Source: Acidobacteriota bacterium
GTDB lineage: Bacteria > Acidobacteriota > Vicinamibacteria > Vicinamibacterales > UBA8438
DNA length: 34,813 nucleotides
Direction of reading: 5' to 3'
Assembly (NCBI GenBank): GCA_026708265.1
Contig: JAPOVI010000266.1
Location: 1-34,813, forward strand
In this document: positions 8,301 to 17,737 of the stretch, one piece after another
Position numbering within the stretch: position 1 is the stretch's first letter
Layout: each line of letters begins with the position of its first letter
Position numbers and translations under genes: made by a program
The notes under the pieces: generated by a model
The model's database searches: none
The model's input: the letters and a program-made list of their open reading frames with translations, nothing else
Told to the model about the DNA's origin: nothing

Positions 8301-8973
8301 CCGACCCGTAGGTGACCGCGTAGCCGCTCGACCGCAGAGTCTGCGCCTGCTGGAGAAGCGCGCGGCCTTCGTCCGTCTCGCCGCTGCGGGCGAGGGCCAG
8401 CCCGAGGTTGTAGACGGCGGTGACGTTGAACGGCTCGGCGTCGGCGGCCACGCGCAGGCGCGGGATCGCGGCCGCGTAGTCGCGCGTCTCGAGCTCGATC
8501 TGCCCCAGGTTGATGTTCGTGCCGACATCGGCGGCATCCTGCTCGAGGACCTGATCGAACCAGCCGCGCGCATCCTCGGGACGGTTCTCCGCGCGGGCGA
8601 TCAATCCGAGCAGGTACGGCGGCTCCAGGGCCCCCGGCAGGCTCTCGGCCGCCACCGCGGCCTCGCGCCCGGCTCCCTCCAGGTCCTGGTCGTAGAACAG
8701 GGCCAGGGCGAGGTTGAGGCGGGCGATCGGGAGGGCGTCGTCCGCCGGCGCCCCGTCCGCGGCCCCGCCGGCGCCTGGCGCGCCGACGGCCAGCGCCTCG
8801 CGGAACGCCGCCGCGGCCGGCGCGTAGTCGAACTGCTCCAGGCGCGCGATGCCCCGGTTGTTGGCCCGGTAGGCCGCTTCGCGCAGGGCCAGCGGATCCG
8901 GACCGTCCGCGGCGCAACCCGCCGCCCCCGCCGCCAGCACCCACGCCCCGCACCGCCGCACGATTCCCGTCAT
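5374..8973 (-). CDS. TPR and FG-GAP/UnbV repeat lipoprotein with a large C-terminal domain
   Basis: A 1199-residue protein. ATG at 8973 overlaps the preceding stop (ATGA) and has GGGGGGAG just upstream. The N-terminus ends in a lipobox-like AAGAAGC (Cys20). Domains in order: TPR-like helices at about 30-230 (NNRGIARLEQFDYAPAAAAF, YNLGLALARSG); many FG-GAP/VCBS calcium-loop repeats at about 275-700 (DADGDGDLDLL, DIDHDGDVDILL, DYDNDGLPDLF); an ASPIC/UnbV-like stretch (ASNRTGVGAKVQMR, VLWPSG); an Ala/Pro-rich linker; and about 400 residues of unrecognised sequence (FTWNGERFIFVTDFLGGGEMGYWQGPGIY onward). FG-GAP proteins form beta-propellers and usually mediate binding at the cell surface. It is translationally coupled to the shorter CRTAC1-like lipoprotein and probably works with it. 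The role is unknown. Confidence 0.85.
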   Translation of the reverse strand: MTGIVRRCGAWVLAAGAAGCAADGPDPLALREAAYRANNRGIARLEQFDYAPAAAAFREALAVGAPGAGGAADGAPADDALPIARLNLALALFYDQDLEGAGREAAVAAESLPGALEPPYLLGLIARAENRPEDARGWFDQVLEQDAADVGTNINLGQIELETRDYAAAIPRLRVAADAEPFNVTAVYNLGLALARSGETDEGRALLQQAQTLRSSGYAVTYGSGYLEEGRYARAIASTGAEPELVDAAPPAAAFAAAPIDLVAPPADAAPAPFGRRFAASELDADGARALAASLGGGVAAFDADGDGDLDLLRVAPEGEQLLRNDGSGQWTDVTEASGLGTSLPGAVGIGAIAADFDNNLATDLFVLRYGGSSLYRNDGAGRFIDVTGDAGLPADPTLPGAAAFTDIDHDGDVDILLAGLADLAATRAAADAPVLFPDEFAPAPLRLLRNNQDGTFQDVTAEAGLQADGRVVAVVPTDFDNSRDVDLLIVDHAAGPRLFTNLRDGTFREVAEEVGLAEVGSAAGAIRAAAAGDVNKDDYPDLFFAGASGLVVAQSDGRGRFTVEPGPDAAGAAAAGLVDYDNDGLPDLFAWLADGPRLFRNLGSAWSDLTEPAGLSAAASAVGAVRSAHAAAVADFTGDGASDVAAGHAGGLALLVNGGEPGNDSLRVRITGLASNRTGVGAKVQMRAGSLRTRLETSAATPAVAPADLVFGLGTREGADVVRVLWPSGILQAETAADAAAEPAADAAEPAGAPGPPPVLPSPLAVRELDRKPSSCPILFTWNGERFIFVTDFLGGGEMGYWQGPGIYNTPDPVEYIRIRGDQLRPRDGLLELRVTNELEEVLFVDQFELLALAHPGDVEVHPNEGMPATPKPYRLHAVRNVRPPVRAVDDAGGDVTDRIAGLDGRYADRLPLAQFRGYARKHTLTLDLGATSGPTTLLLTGWTDYAFSSDNVAAYQAGIAPMMPLLEVRAAGGGWRPAPVDVGIPVGRPQTIAVDLAGVLRPGEREVRLTTTFRIYWDRIQVADGLSPEAVGVRTTRLAAGSAELRHRGFSAEVHAGHPAPLTYDYARVSRVSPWKTMAGRYTREGDVRELVADAEDMFVVARDGDELALTFDATGLEPLPEGWTRTYFLRADGFSKEMDINSAIPDTVAPLPFHRMTGYPYGKEEHYPDTPEHRKYRETYNTRVIVRSVPLLEASR

Positions 8974-10730
8974 CGATGCTCCCCCCCGATGGCCTCCGAC
9001 GCGACCAGCCCCTCGCCCTCCCGGACCGTCAGGCGGCGGTTCGCGGGCGTCCGCCCCAGGCTGTCCACCTGCCCGCTCGGCCAGGTCACGCGGACGGAGT
9101 CGACGGCGTCGGCCTGCCCGAGGCCGAAGGTCAGCGGCAGCTCGCTCTGCGAGGCGTAGCTCGAGCCGGTCTTGACGCGCTGCCACGAAGTGCCTCCGTC
9201 GGGCAGGGTCACCTCGACACGGGCGCCGACGCCGTCGCGGTTGGAGGCGACGCCGACGGTCCGCACGCGCAGGACGTTGTTGGCGGAACCGCCGTCGTTC
9301 CGCAGCAGACGCGCGGGTCCGTTGTTGATGGTCACGAGCAGGTCGAGGTCGCCGTCGCGGTCGTAGTCCGCGTAGGCCGCGCCGCGGGCCACCATCGGTG
9401 CGCCGAGGGCCGGCCCCACGCTCGGGACCGCCTCCACGAACCGGCCTCCCCCGAGATTCCGGAACAGGTGCGGCGGCTGTGCGTAGGTCACGCGCGCCTG
9501 CACGCGCTCGATGTCGTCCGCCACGTGGCCGTTGGCGGCGAATATGTCGGGGCGGCCGTCGAGGTCGTAGTCAAAGAAGAAGCAGGCGAAGGCCAGCGTG
9601 AGGAGCGACGTGCTGCCGACCTCGGAACGCGGCGCCTCGTCGATGAACAGGCCGCCCCCTTCGTTGTGGAAGAGGGCGATCATCTCGTTCGAGAAGTTCC
9701 CGACGACGAGGCTCGGCCGACCCGAGCCGTCGTAGTCGGCCGCGTCGACCCCCATCCCCGCCCGCGCCACGCCCCCCTCGCTGAAGGCGACCCCGGCCAC
9801 CAGGCCGACGTCCTCGAAGGTGCCGTCGCCCCGGTTGCGGAACAGTTGATCCGGCTCCGTGTCGTTGGCCACGAAGAAGTCCATCCAGCCGTCGCCATCG
9901 AAGTCGAGCATCGCCACGCCGAGGGCCTTCGAGGACGGCACGTCGAGCCCGGCCGCCACGGTGACGTCCTCGAAGGTGCCGTCGCCCCGGTTGCGGTACA
10001 GCGTCGGCCGCTGGCCCGGGTAGGACTCGGGTGTGCAGTACGACTTCGCCTCGCCGTCCAGCGTGCAGAAGATGTCGGTCTCGGGCGTCCACTCGACGTA
10101 GTTGGCGACGAAGAGGTCGAGCGAGCCGTCGGCGTCGTAATCGAACCACAGCGCGCTCGTCGAGAACCGCTCGTCGCCGACGCCGGCCGGCGCCGTCACG
10201 TCCTCGAACGTGCCGTCGCCCCGCCCCCGGAACAGCCGGTTGGGCCCGAGCGCGGTGACGTAGAGGTCCGTGTGGCCGTCGTTGTCGTAGTCGGCGGCGG
10301 CGGCGCCGAGCCCGTAGAGCGCGACGCGGAGGCCCGAAGCGGCCGTGATGTCGGTGAACGTGCCGTCGCCGTCGTTCCGGTAGAGCGCGGGGAAGGCGTC
10401 GCCGGCGCCCGGCCACGGCGTGGAGTTGACGAAGAAGGCGTCCTGCCAGCCGTCGCCGTCGACGTCGAGAAACACGGCGCCGGAGCCGAGCGTCTCCGGG
10501 AGGTACTTCTCGCCCGCCGCCCCGCTTACGTGGCCGAACTCGATCCCCGCCGCGTCCGTGACGTCGACGAACTCGACGTGGGTCGGCGCGGCCGCCGGCG
10601 GCGGGGTCTCGGCGTCCCGCGCGGCGGGGGCGGAACCGTCCGGGGAAGGCGGATCCAGGGCGGCGTCGCCGCACGCCGCGGCGGCGAGCCCGAGGGCGAC
10701 CATGCCGGCCGCGTAAGTTGTGCGCAGCAC
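8970..10730 (-). CDS. CRTAC1-like FG-GAP/UnbV lipoprotein
   Basis: A 586-residue predicted lipoprotein: GTG start, hydrophobic leader and lipobox (GLAAAAC, Cys20), then a short Pro/Ala-rich spacer. The body holds repeated FG-GAP/VCBS units with DxDxDGxxD calcium loops (LDVDGDGWQDAFF, DYDNDGHTDLY, DFDGDGWMDFF, DYDRDGDLDLL), alternating with LYRNDGDGTFTDIT-type strands. The C-terminus is an ASPIC/UnbV domain (VGVASNRDGVGARVEV, VRVTWPSGQVDSL). This is the bacterial CRTAC1-like architecture common in Acidobacteria and Planctomycetes, thought to be an outer-surface beta-propeller. It starts 12 nt after the exonuclease gene and ends overlapping the TPR/FG-GAP gene. Ligand unknown. Confidence 0.88.
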   Translation of the reverse strand: MLRTTYAAGMVALGLAAAACGDAALDPPSPDGSAPAARDAETPPPAAAPTHVEFVDVTDAAGIEFGHVSGAAGEKYLPETLGSGAVFLDVDGDGWQDAFFVNSTPWPGAGDAFPALYRNDGDGTFTDITAASGLRVALYGLGAAAADYDNDGHTDLYVTALGPNRLFRGRGDGTFEDVTAPAGVGDERFSTSALWFDYDADGSLDLFVANYVEWTPETDIFCTLDGEAKSYCTPESYPGQRPTLYRNRGDGTFEDVTVAAGLDVPSSKALGVAMLDFDGDGWMDFFVANDTEPDQLFRNRGDGTFEDVGLVAGVAFSEGGVARAGMGVDAADYDGSGRPSLVVGNFSNEMIALFHNEGGGLFIDEAPRSEVGSTSLLTLAFACFFFDYDLDGRPDIFAANGHVADDIERVQARVTYAQPPHLFRNLGGGRFVEAVPSVGPALGAPMVARGAAYADYDRDGDLDLLVTINNGPARLLRNDGGSANNVLRVRTVGVASNRDGVGARVEVTLPDGGTSWQRVKTGSSYASQSELPLTFGLGQADAVDSVRVTWPSGQVDSLGRTPANRRLTVREGEGLVASEAIGGEHR

Positions 10731-10742
10731 GCTCGCTTCAGT

Positions 10743-11645
10743 CTACGCCACGGAGTCCGGCGGCCGCGGCCCCGCGTCCGGCGCGGCGTTCCGGGCGCGC
10801 TCGAACAGCCGCGGCTCGTTCACCCCGGCGCAGAAGTCGAAGAAGGCCGGCGTGGGGCCGGCCCAACGCAGCTCGTCCACCGACTCGAAGAGCGGCAGGT
10901 CGCTCCTGAGCGTCGCGAGATCGCGGAACAGCCGCGCGTCGTCCCGGTGCGCGACCAGCGTGCGGGCGAGCGACGCGCGTCCCCGCACCTCGACGTCCCA
11001 GGCGTTCGCGTCGTCGGGGATCGCCTCCAGCCGCCCGTAGCGGGCGAGGACGGCCGCGGCCGACTTGGCGCCCCATCCGCGCAGCCCCGGGAACCCGTCG
11101 GCGCTGTCGCCCATCAGGGCGAGGTAGTCGGGGATCGACGCCGGGTCCACGCCGAACCGTTCCCGCACCCCGTCCGCGTCCCGGATGACGCCGGCGCGGC
11201 GGTCGAACTGCACGATGCGCCGCCCGTCGACCATCTGGGCAAGGTCCTTGTCCGGCGTGCAGATGAACACCTGCTCGACGCGCGCATCGGCCGCGGCAGC
11301 GGCGGCGGCGGATGCGAGGGCGTCGTCGGCCTCGTAGCGCTCCATCTTCCAGACCGGGACGCCGAGCGCCTCGAGCGCGTCCTCGAGGGGATGGAACTGG
11401 TCGAGCAGGTCGGGATCGATTCCCTCGCCCGTCTTGTAGCCGGGCCAGAGATCGTTGCGAAATGACTCGATGACGTGGTCGGTGGCCACCCCGACGTGGG
11501 TGGCCGCTTCCTCGAGCATCATGAGGACGGAAGCCACGACGCCTCGCACGGCACCCATGGGGCGCCCCGTGGCGTCCGTCACCGGCGGCGCGCCGTAGAA
11601 GTGCCGGAACAGCTCGTAGGTGCCGTCGACCAGGTGGACGTTCAC
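10743..11645 (-). CDS. 5'-3' exonuclease (PolA N-terminal/FEN-like)
   Basis: A 300-residue stand-alone flap endonuclease-like protein starting with GTG at 11645. Metal-site residues are in place: Asp7 (LVDGTY), EADD at 105-108, TPDKD with Asp132 and Asp134, and the GDSADGFPG block at 179-187 that starts the helix-3-turn-helix DNA-binding segment. Arg63 and the YKTGEG segment at 70-75 match the arch. Such proteins remove 5' flaps and RNA primers; no polymerase domain follows, so it is not PolA itself. It begins 25 nt downstream of rpoD and lies 12 nt upstream of an FG-GAP lipoprotein gene, an odd mixture of functions in one run. Cytoplasmic. Confidence 0.9.
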   Translation of the reverse strand: MNVHLVDGTYELFRHFYGAPPVTDATGRPMGAVRGVVASVLMMLEEAATHVGVATDHVIESFRNDLWPGYKTGEGIDPDLLDQFHPLEDALEALGVPVWKMERYEADDALASAAAAAAADARVEQVFICTPDKDLAQMVDGRRIVQFDRRAGVIRDADGVRERFGVDPASIPDYLALMGDSADGFPGLRGWGAKSAAAVLARYGRLEAIPDDANAWDVEVRGRASLARTLVAHRDDARLFRDLATLRSDLPLFESVDELRWAGPTPAFFDFCAGVNEPRLFERARNAAPDAGPRPPDSVA

Positions 11646-11670
11646 GGCAGCCGGTGCAGGTGCGGGCCGA

Positions 11671-13341
<1,671 letters not shown>

Positions 13342-13659
13342 GCTCTCCTTGGCTCCGCCTCATCCCGGATATCGGCAGCAGGACCCGGAACGCGGAGCCG
13401 GCGGGCGTTTGTACGTGCCTCCCTCACCAACTTGGACGCAAGGGGAGGGACAATGGTCGCAGAAAAATCTTCTAAGTCTATCAAATTCACTGCGAAAAAG
13501 GCGAGCCCTTTCTGGCGCTGCCCCTGACTCCCGCCCGCCGGGGGCACTGGATCCGGCGCGCCCGGACGGCGCGGCGAGAGCCGGCGGGCGCGCCGGGCTA
13601 TCGCATCGCACGTATCCGCGGCGCCGGTTCCTGGACCGACGGACGACACCTCCGCCGGA
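13342..13659 (-). promoter_or_regulatory. Intergenic region upstream of rpoD, probable promoter
   Basis: 318 bases without a convincing gene, between the PQQ-like gene and rpoD on the same strand. The segment 13461-13500 is markedly AT-richer than anything nearby (read on the minus strand it includes GAATTTGATAGACTTAGAAG) and is the natural place for the rpoD promoter. I could not fix -35 and -10 boxes with proper spacing. A 106-codon frame crosses it (13329-13649, minus) but has no recognisable features. Confidence 0.3.
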
Positions 13660-15033
13660 TCAGTTCCCGGCGACGGCGAACAGGTGGCGGGCGCCGCGCA
13701 CGTACATCACGCCGCCGGCGAGCGCGGGCGTGGCCATCAACGGCTCGCCCATGTCGTTGGCCGCCAGGAGGTCGAAGCGCGCCCCGGCGCGGACCACGAA
13801 GATGACTCCGTCCTCCCCCGCGAGGTAGAGGCGCCCGTCCGCGGCGACGGGCGAAGCGCTGAAGCCGAAGCCGGCGTGAGGTATGCGCCGGCGGTAGATC
13901 TCCGCGCCCGTCTCGACGTCGTACGCGTCGAGTATGCCGGCGTCGTGCAAGGCGTAGAGGCGTCCCCGGTAGACGATCGGGGTCGGCATGTAGGGACCGC
14001 GCCGCTCGTGGCGCCAGGCGACGGCCGGGCTCGACGCCTGACGCGGCGCGAGGGTGATGTCCCCCGCCGCCGCGGTCCGCACGGCGAAGATGGGCGCCTC
14101 CGGGGCACGCCCGCTGGCGACGATGAGGAGCTCGCCGGCGACCACGGGCGACGGTGCGGTGATGCGCGAGCTGCCCCCGAGCCGCCAGCGCTCCCGGCCC
14201 GTCCGCAGGTCGTAACCCCGTATGAAGTTCGACCCGTTCGTAACGATTGCGGTCCCCGTCGGACTGTCGTATACGGACGGCGTGCCCCACGACGGAAGCT
14301 CGTCGCGCGGCGTGCGCCAGACCGTGTCGCCCGTGCGGACATCGGCCGCGAGAAGGAACGACTCCCCCTGCGTGTCGCACTGCACGACGACCAGGTCGCC
14401 GACGATGACCGGCGAGCTCGCCGGACCCCACTCGAGCTGCGGCACGTCGTAGGCTCCGGCGTCGAGCCGGCCGAGGTCCTTCGTCCAGACCCGCCGGCCG
14501 TCCATGCCGAAGGCATGCAGCCCCTGCGACCCGAAGAGCGCCACCACGTAGCGTCCGTCGGTCACCGGCGTCGCGCTCGCATAGGTGTTCTTGATGTGGC
14601 GCGCGTCCCGGGGCTGGCCCTCGGCCGCGACCGCCTCCCACACGACCGCCCCCGTAGCCGCGTCGAGCGCGTAGACCATCCAGCGCTGGGGGGAGCGGTC
14701 AGTCGAGGACGTGCCGGCGCCGTACAGTCCGGGTTGGAACGTGGCCTCCGGGTCGGCGCTGATCGCGGAGGTGACGAACACGCGTCCATCCCGGACGATG
14801 GGGCTGGAATGGGCGAGCCCGGGAATCGCGGCCTGCCACCGGATGTTCGTGCCGTCCACGCCGCTCCACCGGTCGGGGAGGGACTGCCCGTCGGCGACGC
14901 CGCTGGCGCGCGGACCGCGAAACGACGGCCAGGCGTCGTCCTCTTGGGCAGGCGCGGCGAGGGGGGAACCCGCACCCGGGCCGAACAGGACCGCCGCGAG
15001 GACCGACGCGCCGAGCCGCTTTGAGAAGTGCAT
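13660..15033 (-). CDS. Exported PQQ-like beta-propeller protein
   Basis: A 457-residue protein with a signal peptide (about 1-29, cut near SPLAAPAQ). The mature part opens with DDAWPSFRGPRASGV, the usual start of PQQ-like/BamB-like propellers in Acidobacteria and Planctomycetes. It is followed by propeller blades with the [A/V]LDxxTGxxxW pattern (VYALDAATGAVVWEA, VRTGDTVWRT, GYDLRTGRERWRLGG, AYDVETGAEIYRR). Such proteins are periplasmic; most bind no PQQ and act as scaffolds or as parts of redox enzymes. It lacks the residues of true quinoprotein dehydrogenases as far as I can see, so no reaction is assigned. It lies downstream of the DUF5916 gene and about 320 nt upstream of rpoD. Confidence 0.85.
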   Translation of the reverse strand: MHFSKRLGASVLAAVLFGPGAGSPLAAPAQEDDAWPSFRGPRASGVADGQSLPDRWSGVDGTNIRWQAAIPGLAHSSPIVRDGRVFVTSAISADPEATFQPGLYGAGTSSTDRSPQRWMVYALDAATGAVVWEAVAAEGQPRDARHIKNTYASATPVTDGRYVVALFGSQGLHAFGMDGRRVWTKDLGRLDAGAYDVPQLEWGPASSPVIVGDLVVVQCDTQGESFLLAADVRTGDTVWRTPRDELPSWGTPSVYDSPTGTAIVTNGSNFIRGYDLRTGRERWRLGGSSRITAPSPVVAGELLIVASGRAPEAPIFAVRTAAAGDITLAPRQASSPAVAWRHERRGPYMPTPIVYRGRLYALHDAGILDAYDVETGAEIYRRRIPHAGFGFSASPVAADGRLYLAGEDGVIFVVRAGARFDLLAANDMGEPLMATPALAGGVMYVRGARHLFAVAGN

Positions 15034-15126
15034 GTGCCGCGCGAACCAACCGGCCCCCGATCCGGTGCGCCGGTTCCGATTCGCATTCTATACGGCGCCC
15101 CGGGAACGAGGCGCGACGTACAGCGC

Positions 15127-15168
15127 TCGCGCGCGCTTGCGGGCGCGTGAGGAGGAGACTGCGCGGGC
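15127..15168. repeat. Possible partial copy of the intergenic repeat
   Basis: The block CGCGCTTGCGGGCGCG followed by GAGACTGCGCGGGC matches the first half of the copy at 566-638, with stem changes on both sides that keep a hairpin. It lies in the 182-nt gap between the DUF5916 and PQQ-like genes. The similarity is short and the region very GC-rich, so chance is possible. Confidence 0.25.
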
Positions 15169-15215
15169 ACGGGGTTCGTCGGGCGCCCGCGCACCAGCCG
15201 GGTGGCAATCGCGGC

Positions 15216-17552
15216 TCAGTAGCGAAACAGGTACTGCAGCTTCAGGAATACCGCGCGGTTGGTGCGGTGCCGGCCGGCGCCCCGCAGGCGCCAATCGGCC
15301 GCTTCGTCCCAGTCGGCCGGCCCGAGCGAGATGCGGTCGGCCTGCTGGTAGTGATCGTCGTAACCGGCATAGAAGACCGTCCCCGCGTTGACGCGGTAGG
15401 TGAGGAGGATGTTGAGATCGAGCGTTCCGTCGAGCGTGTTGTACTCGCTGATGTTGCGCAGCAGCAGCCGGGTGGTGAACTGATACGTCGTCAGGGCGCG
15501 GAAGATGCGCACGTCGAACACCGCCGCGCCGCCCCGGCCCGGATCGGTGAACCGGTTCGTCGTGACGTTGATGGCCGAGCGGAAGCGCGGCACCGGACGC
15601 AGGTTGATCGAAGCGGAGATGCCGTGCTCGTGGCCCAGATAGGCATCGCCCCGGTCCACGAAGCGCACCTGGTCCCCGCGCCGGTACTCGAGCGACACCC
15701 CGATGCGCCGGCTGGTGTCGACACGGCCGAAGACGCGGGACCGGGTCTTCACGAAGTCGATGCCCCGGTAACGCTCCCGCTCCCGCCGGACGTTGCCCGC
15801 GACGAACATGTTGCGCGCGAGGGCGAGGTTGATGCCGGCGTCGGCGATCTCGTCCTGCAGCACGCCGGCGAAGTCGTAGTTGCGGGCAACGAGGAACTCC
15901 GGGCCCCAGTTGCGCAGCCAGTGCTCCGGCCACCAGCGGTAGCCGCCGGTCGCCGAGGCGTAGCGCTGGTCCGTCCGGCGCACGAAGCCGACGTCGGTCC
16001 GGAACTCCGGCGACAGCGCGTAGGTGCCGAGCGAGTAGCGCAGGTTTCGGCCGCGCTTGCTGAACACCGCATCGAGCAGGTAGCCCGACCTGCGCCCGCC
16101 GTCCCGGGCCTCGTGGTCCGTCCCCATCGCACGGAACGCCACCGCATGGGTATCGCCCAGGCGAAAGTTCGCATCGGCGCCCGCGAGCCGGCTGTGGCCG
16201 CCGGCGTGCTCCCGGCTGGTGAACACCGTCCCCACGTGCGATTCGGCGTACAGGTCGTAGCGCGCGCGGCCCACGAACACCTGCGCCCCGCCGCCTGCGG
16301 CCTCGGCGGAGGCCTCCGCGCTCGCCGCCGCGTCGCTGGCGTACAGGACGCCCAGCGTTGTCCGCCCGACCTTGCCGGTCAGCTTCGCGCCGAAGTCGGG
16401 ATCGACGATCGTCCGCGTGTGCACGGCCGTGACGGGCCCGGGAATGCTGAAGATCTCCGCCCCCTCGAGGAAGAAGGGGCGCAGCTCGGGGTAGAAGAGC
16501 GCGAAGCGCTGGTTGATCTCGATCTGGGGCAGGTCGGATTCGATCTGCGAGAAGTCGGGGTTGACCGCGACGTCCGCAATGAGGTCGGACGTCACGCCGT
16601 ACTTGACGTTGACGCCTCCCTCGGGCCGCAGTTCTCCCTCCTCGAAGGCGCCCGTGCGGCGGTCGAGGGCGCCGAAGCGGATCGCGGTGAAGGTGGGGAG
16701 AAGCTCCAGGTTGTGGCTGCGCGACAGGTCCGTCATCCCGTCGAGCATGCCCATCTGCGGCAGGAAACCGGCGATGTCGCGCGATGTCGGCGACCAGACG
16801 TCCGCTTCGTCCTTGCCGCCGATGATGCGGGCGATCTGCAGTCCCCAGCGGTGGGGCGCACCCGGCTCGCGGCGGGGGTAGCGCAGGCTCTTGAACGGGA
16901 TCGCCATCTCGGCGACGAACCCGTCGGCGACGATCTCGGCCGCCGTGTCGAACAGCACGTCCCACGACGCGTCGCCGCGCGGTACGCCGAAGCGGCCGCC
17001 GCCCATGGCGCCCGCCCGAAGTATGGCGTCGCCCTGCACGCCGTAGCCGTTCACCGTGAAGACGTAGGCCCGCTGCCGGTCGAGGAAGGGATCGAAGTAG
17101 ATGAGGAACAGGTCGTCCTCGATGCTCTCGTCCCGGTCGCGGCGGTTCGCGCGCAGCATGCCCGGATCGCTGTAGTGCGCGTGCAGCCCCACGTACAGGT
17201 GGTCGCTGTCGTAGCCGAGGTAGATGTCGCTCGCCTCGCTGGCGGGGACGCCGTCGAAGGGGCGCCGCTGCACCAGCTCCGTGATGTGCGCGGCGCCGCT
17301 CCAGACCGGATCGTCGAGCCGGCCGTCGATCACCGGCGGTTGCGGCAGGCGCGGCGGGCGGACGACAGGCCGGTCTATCCGGAAGCCGGCCTGGGCGGCC
17401 TCCCCGGCCGGAGGCGACGCGTGCGGAGCGGAGAAGGCCTGCCCGGTCAGCGAACCGCCGATACCGGTGAGGCAGACCGCCCCCAGGATCAGGCGCGCCG
17501 CGCGCGCTCCGCCCGCCAGCCGGCGGCCCGCTGGTTCCTCCGTGTCGGACAC
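15216..17552 (-). CDS. DUF5916 outer-membrane protein with CBM9-like domain
   Basis: About 778 residues from GTG at 17552; GTG at 17573 and 17657 are also in frame and none has a strong ribosome-binding site. After a signal peptide (LILGAVCLTGIGG...) comes a carbohydrate-binding family 9-like domain (PPVIDGRLDDPVWSGAAHI, DIYLGYDSDHLYVGLHAHYSD, DRDESIEDDLFLIYFDPF). Next is a DUF5916 body with the hallmark VNPDFSQIESDLPQIEINQRFALFYPELRPFFLEGAEIF region. The C-terminal half alternates beta strands and ends in LKLQYLFRY, the aromatic terminus typical of outer-membrane beta-barrels. The ligand is unknown; binding or transport of glycans or peptides is inference. It is divergent from the gene at 17738. 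Confidence 0.85.
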   Translation of the reverse strand: MSDTEEPAGRRLAGGARAARLILGAVCLTGIGGSLTGQAFSAPHASPPAGEAAQAGFRIDRPVVRPPRLPQPPVIDGRLDDPVWSGAAHITELVQRRPFDGVPASEASDIYLGYDSDHLYVGLHAHYSDPGMLRANRRDRDESIEDDLFLIYFDPFLDRQRAYVFTVNGYGVQGDAILRAGAMGGGRFGVPRGDASWDVLFDTAAEIVADGFVAEMAIPFKSLRYPRREPGAPHRWGLQIARIIGGKDEADVWSPTSRDIAGFLPQMGMLDGMTDLSRSHNLELLPTFTAIRFGALDRRTGAFEEGELRPEGGVNVKYGVTSDLIADVAVNPDFSQIESDLPQIEINQRFALFYPELRPFFLEGAEIFSIPGPVTAVHTRTIVDPDFGAKLTGKVGRTTLGVLYASDAAASAEASAEAAGGGAQVFVGRARYDLYAESHVGTVFTSREHAGGHSRLAGADANFRLGDTHAVAFRAMGTDHEARDGGRRSGYLLDAVFSKRGRNLRYSLGTYALSPEFRTDVGFVRRTDQRYASATGGYRWWPEHWLRNWGPEFLVARNYDFAGVLQDEIADAGINLALARNMFVAGNVRRERERYRGIDFVKTRSRVFGRVDTSRRIGVSLEYRRGDQVRFVDRGDAYLGHEHGISASINLRPVPRFRSAINVTTNRFTDPGRGGAAVFDVRIFRALTTYQFTTRLLLRNISEYNTLDGTLDLNILLTYRVNAGTVFYAGYDDHYQQADRISLGPADWDEAADWRLRGAGRHRTNRAVFLKLQYLFRY

Positions 17553-17737
17553 CGTCCTGCCATTCTCGTTCACGACGTGAGCCGGCGCCACGACCGGCCC
17601 TCCCCGACCGCGTGCCGCCTTCGTCCCAGGACGCGCGTCCGGACCCGGCGCCCCCACCCGCGGCGCGCGAGCGAAGGCTGCGGGGCCGGGAGACGGCCGC
17701 TGCGCGGGGGGATCGTTTGTGAGAAGATGCGGGGGTC

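Noticed and set aside
5344-9159. 1271-codon open frame on the plus strand opposite the TPR/FG-GAP gene
   Set aside because: It is rich in Arg, Gly, His and Val without domain pattern, as expected for an antisense frame in 70% G+C DNA; the minus-strand frame has clear repeats and a lipobox.
8976-11465. 829-codon plus-strand frame opposite the CRTAC1-like and exonuclease genes
   Set aside because: Shadow frame: no motifs, while the opposite strand shows calcium loops and nuclease metal-site residues.
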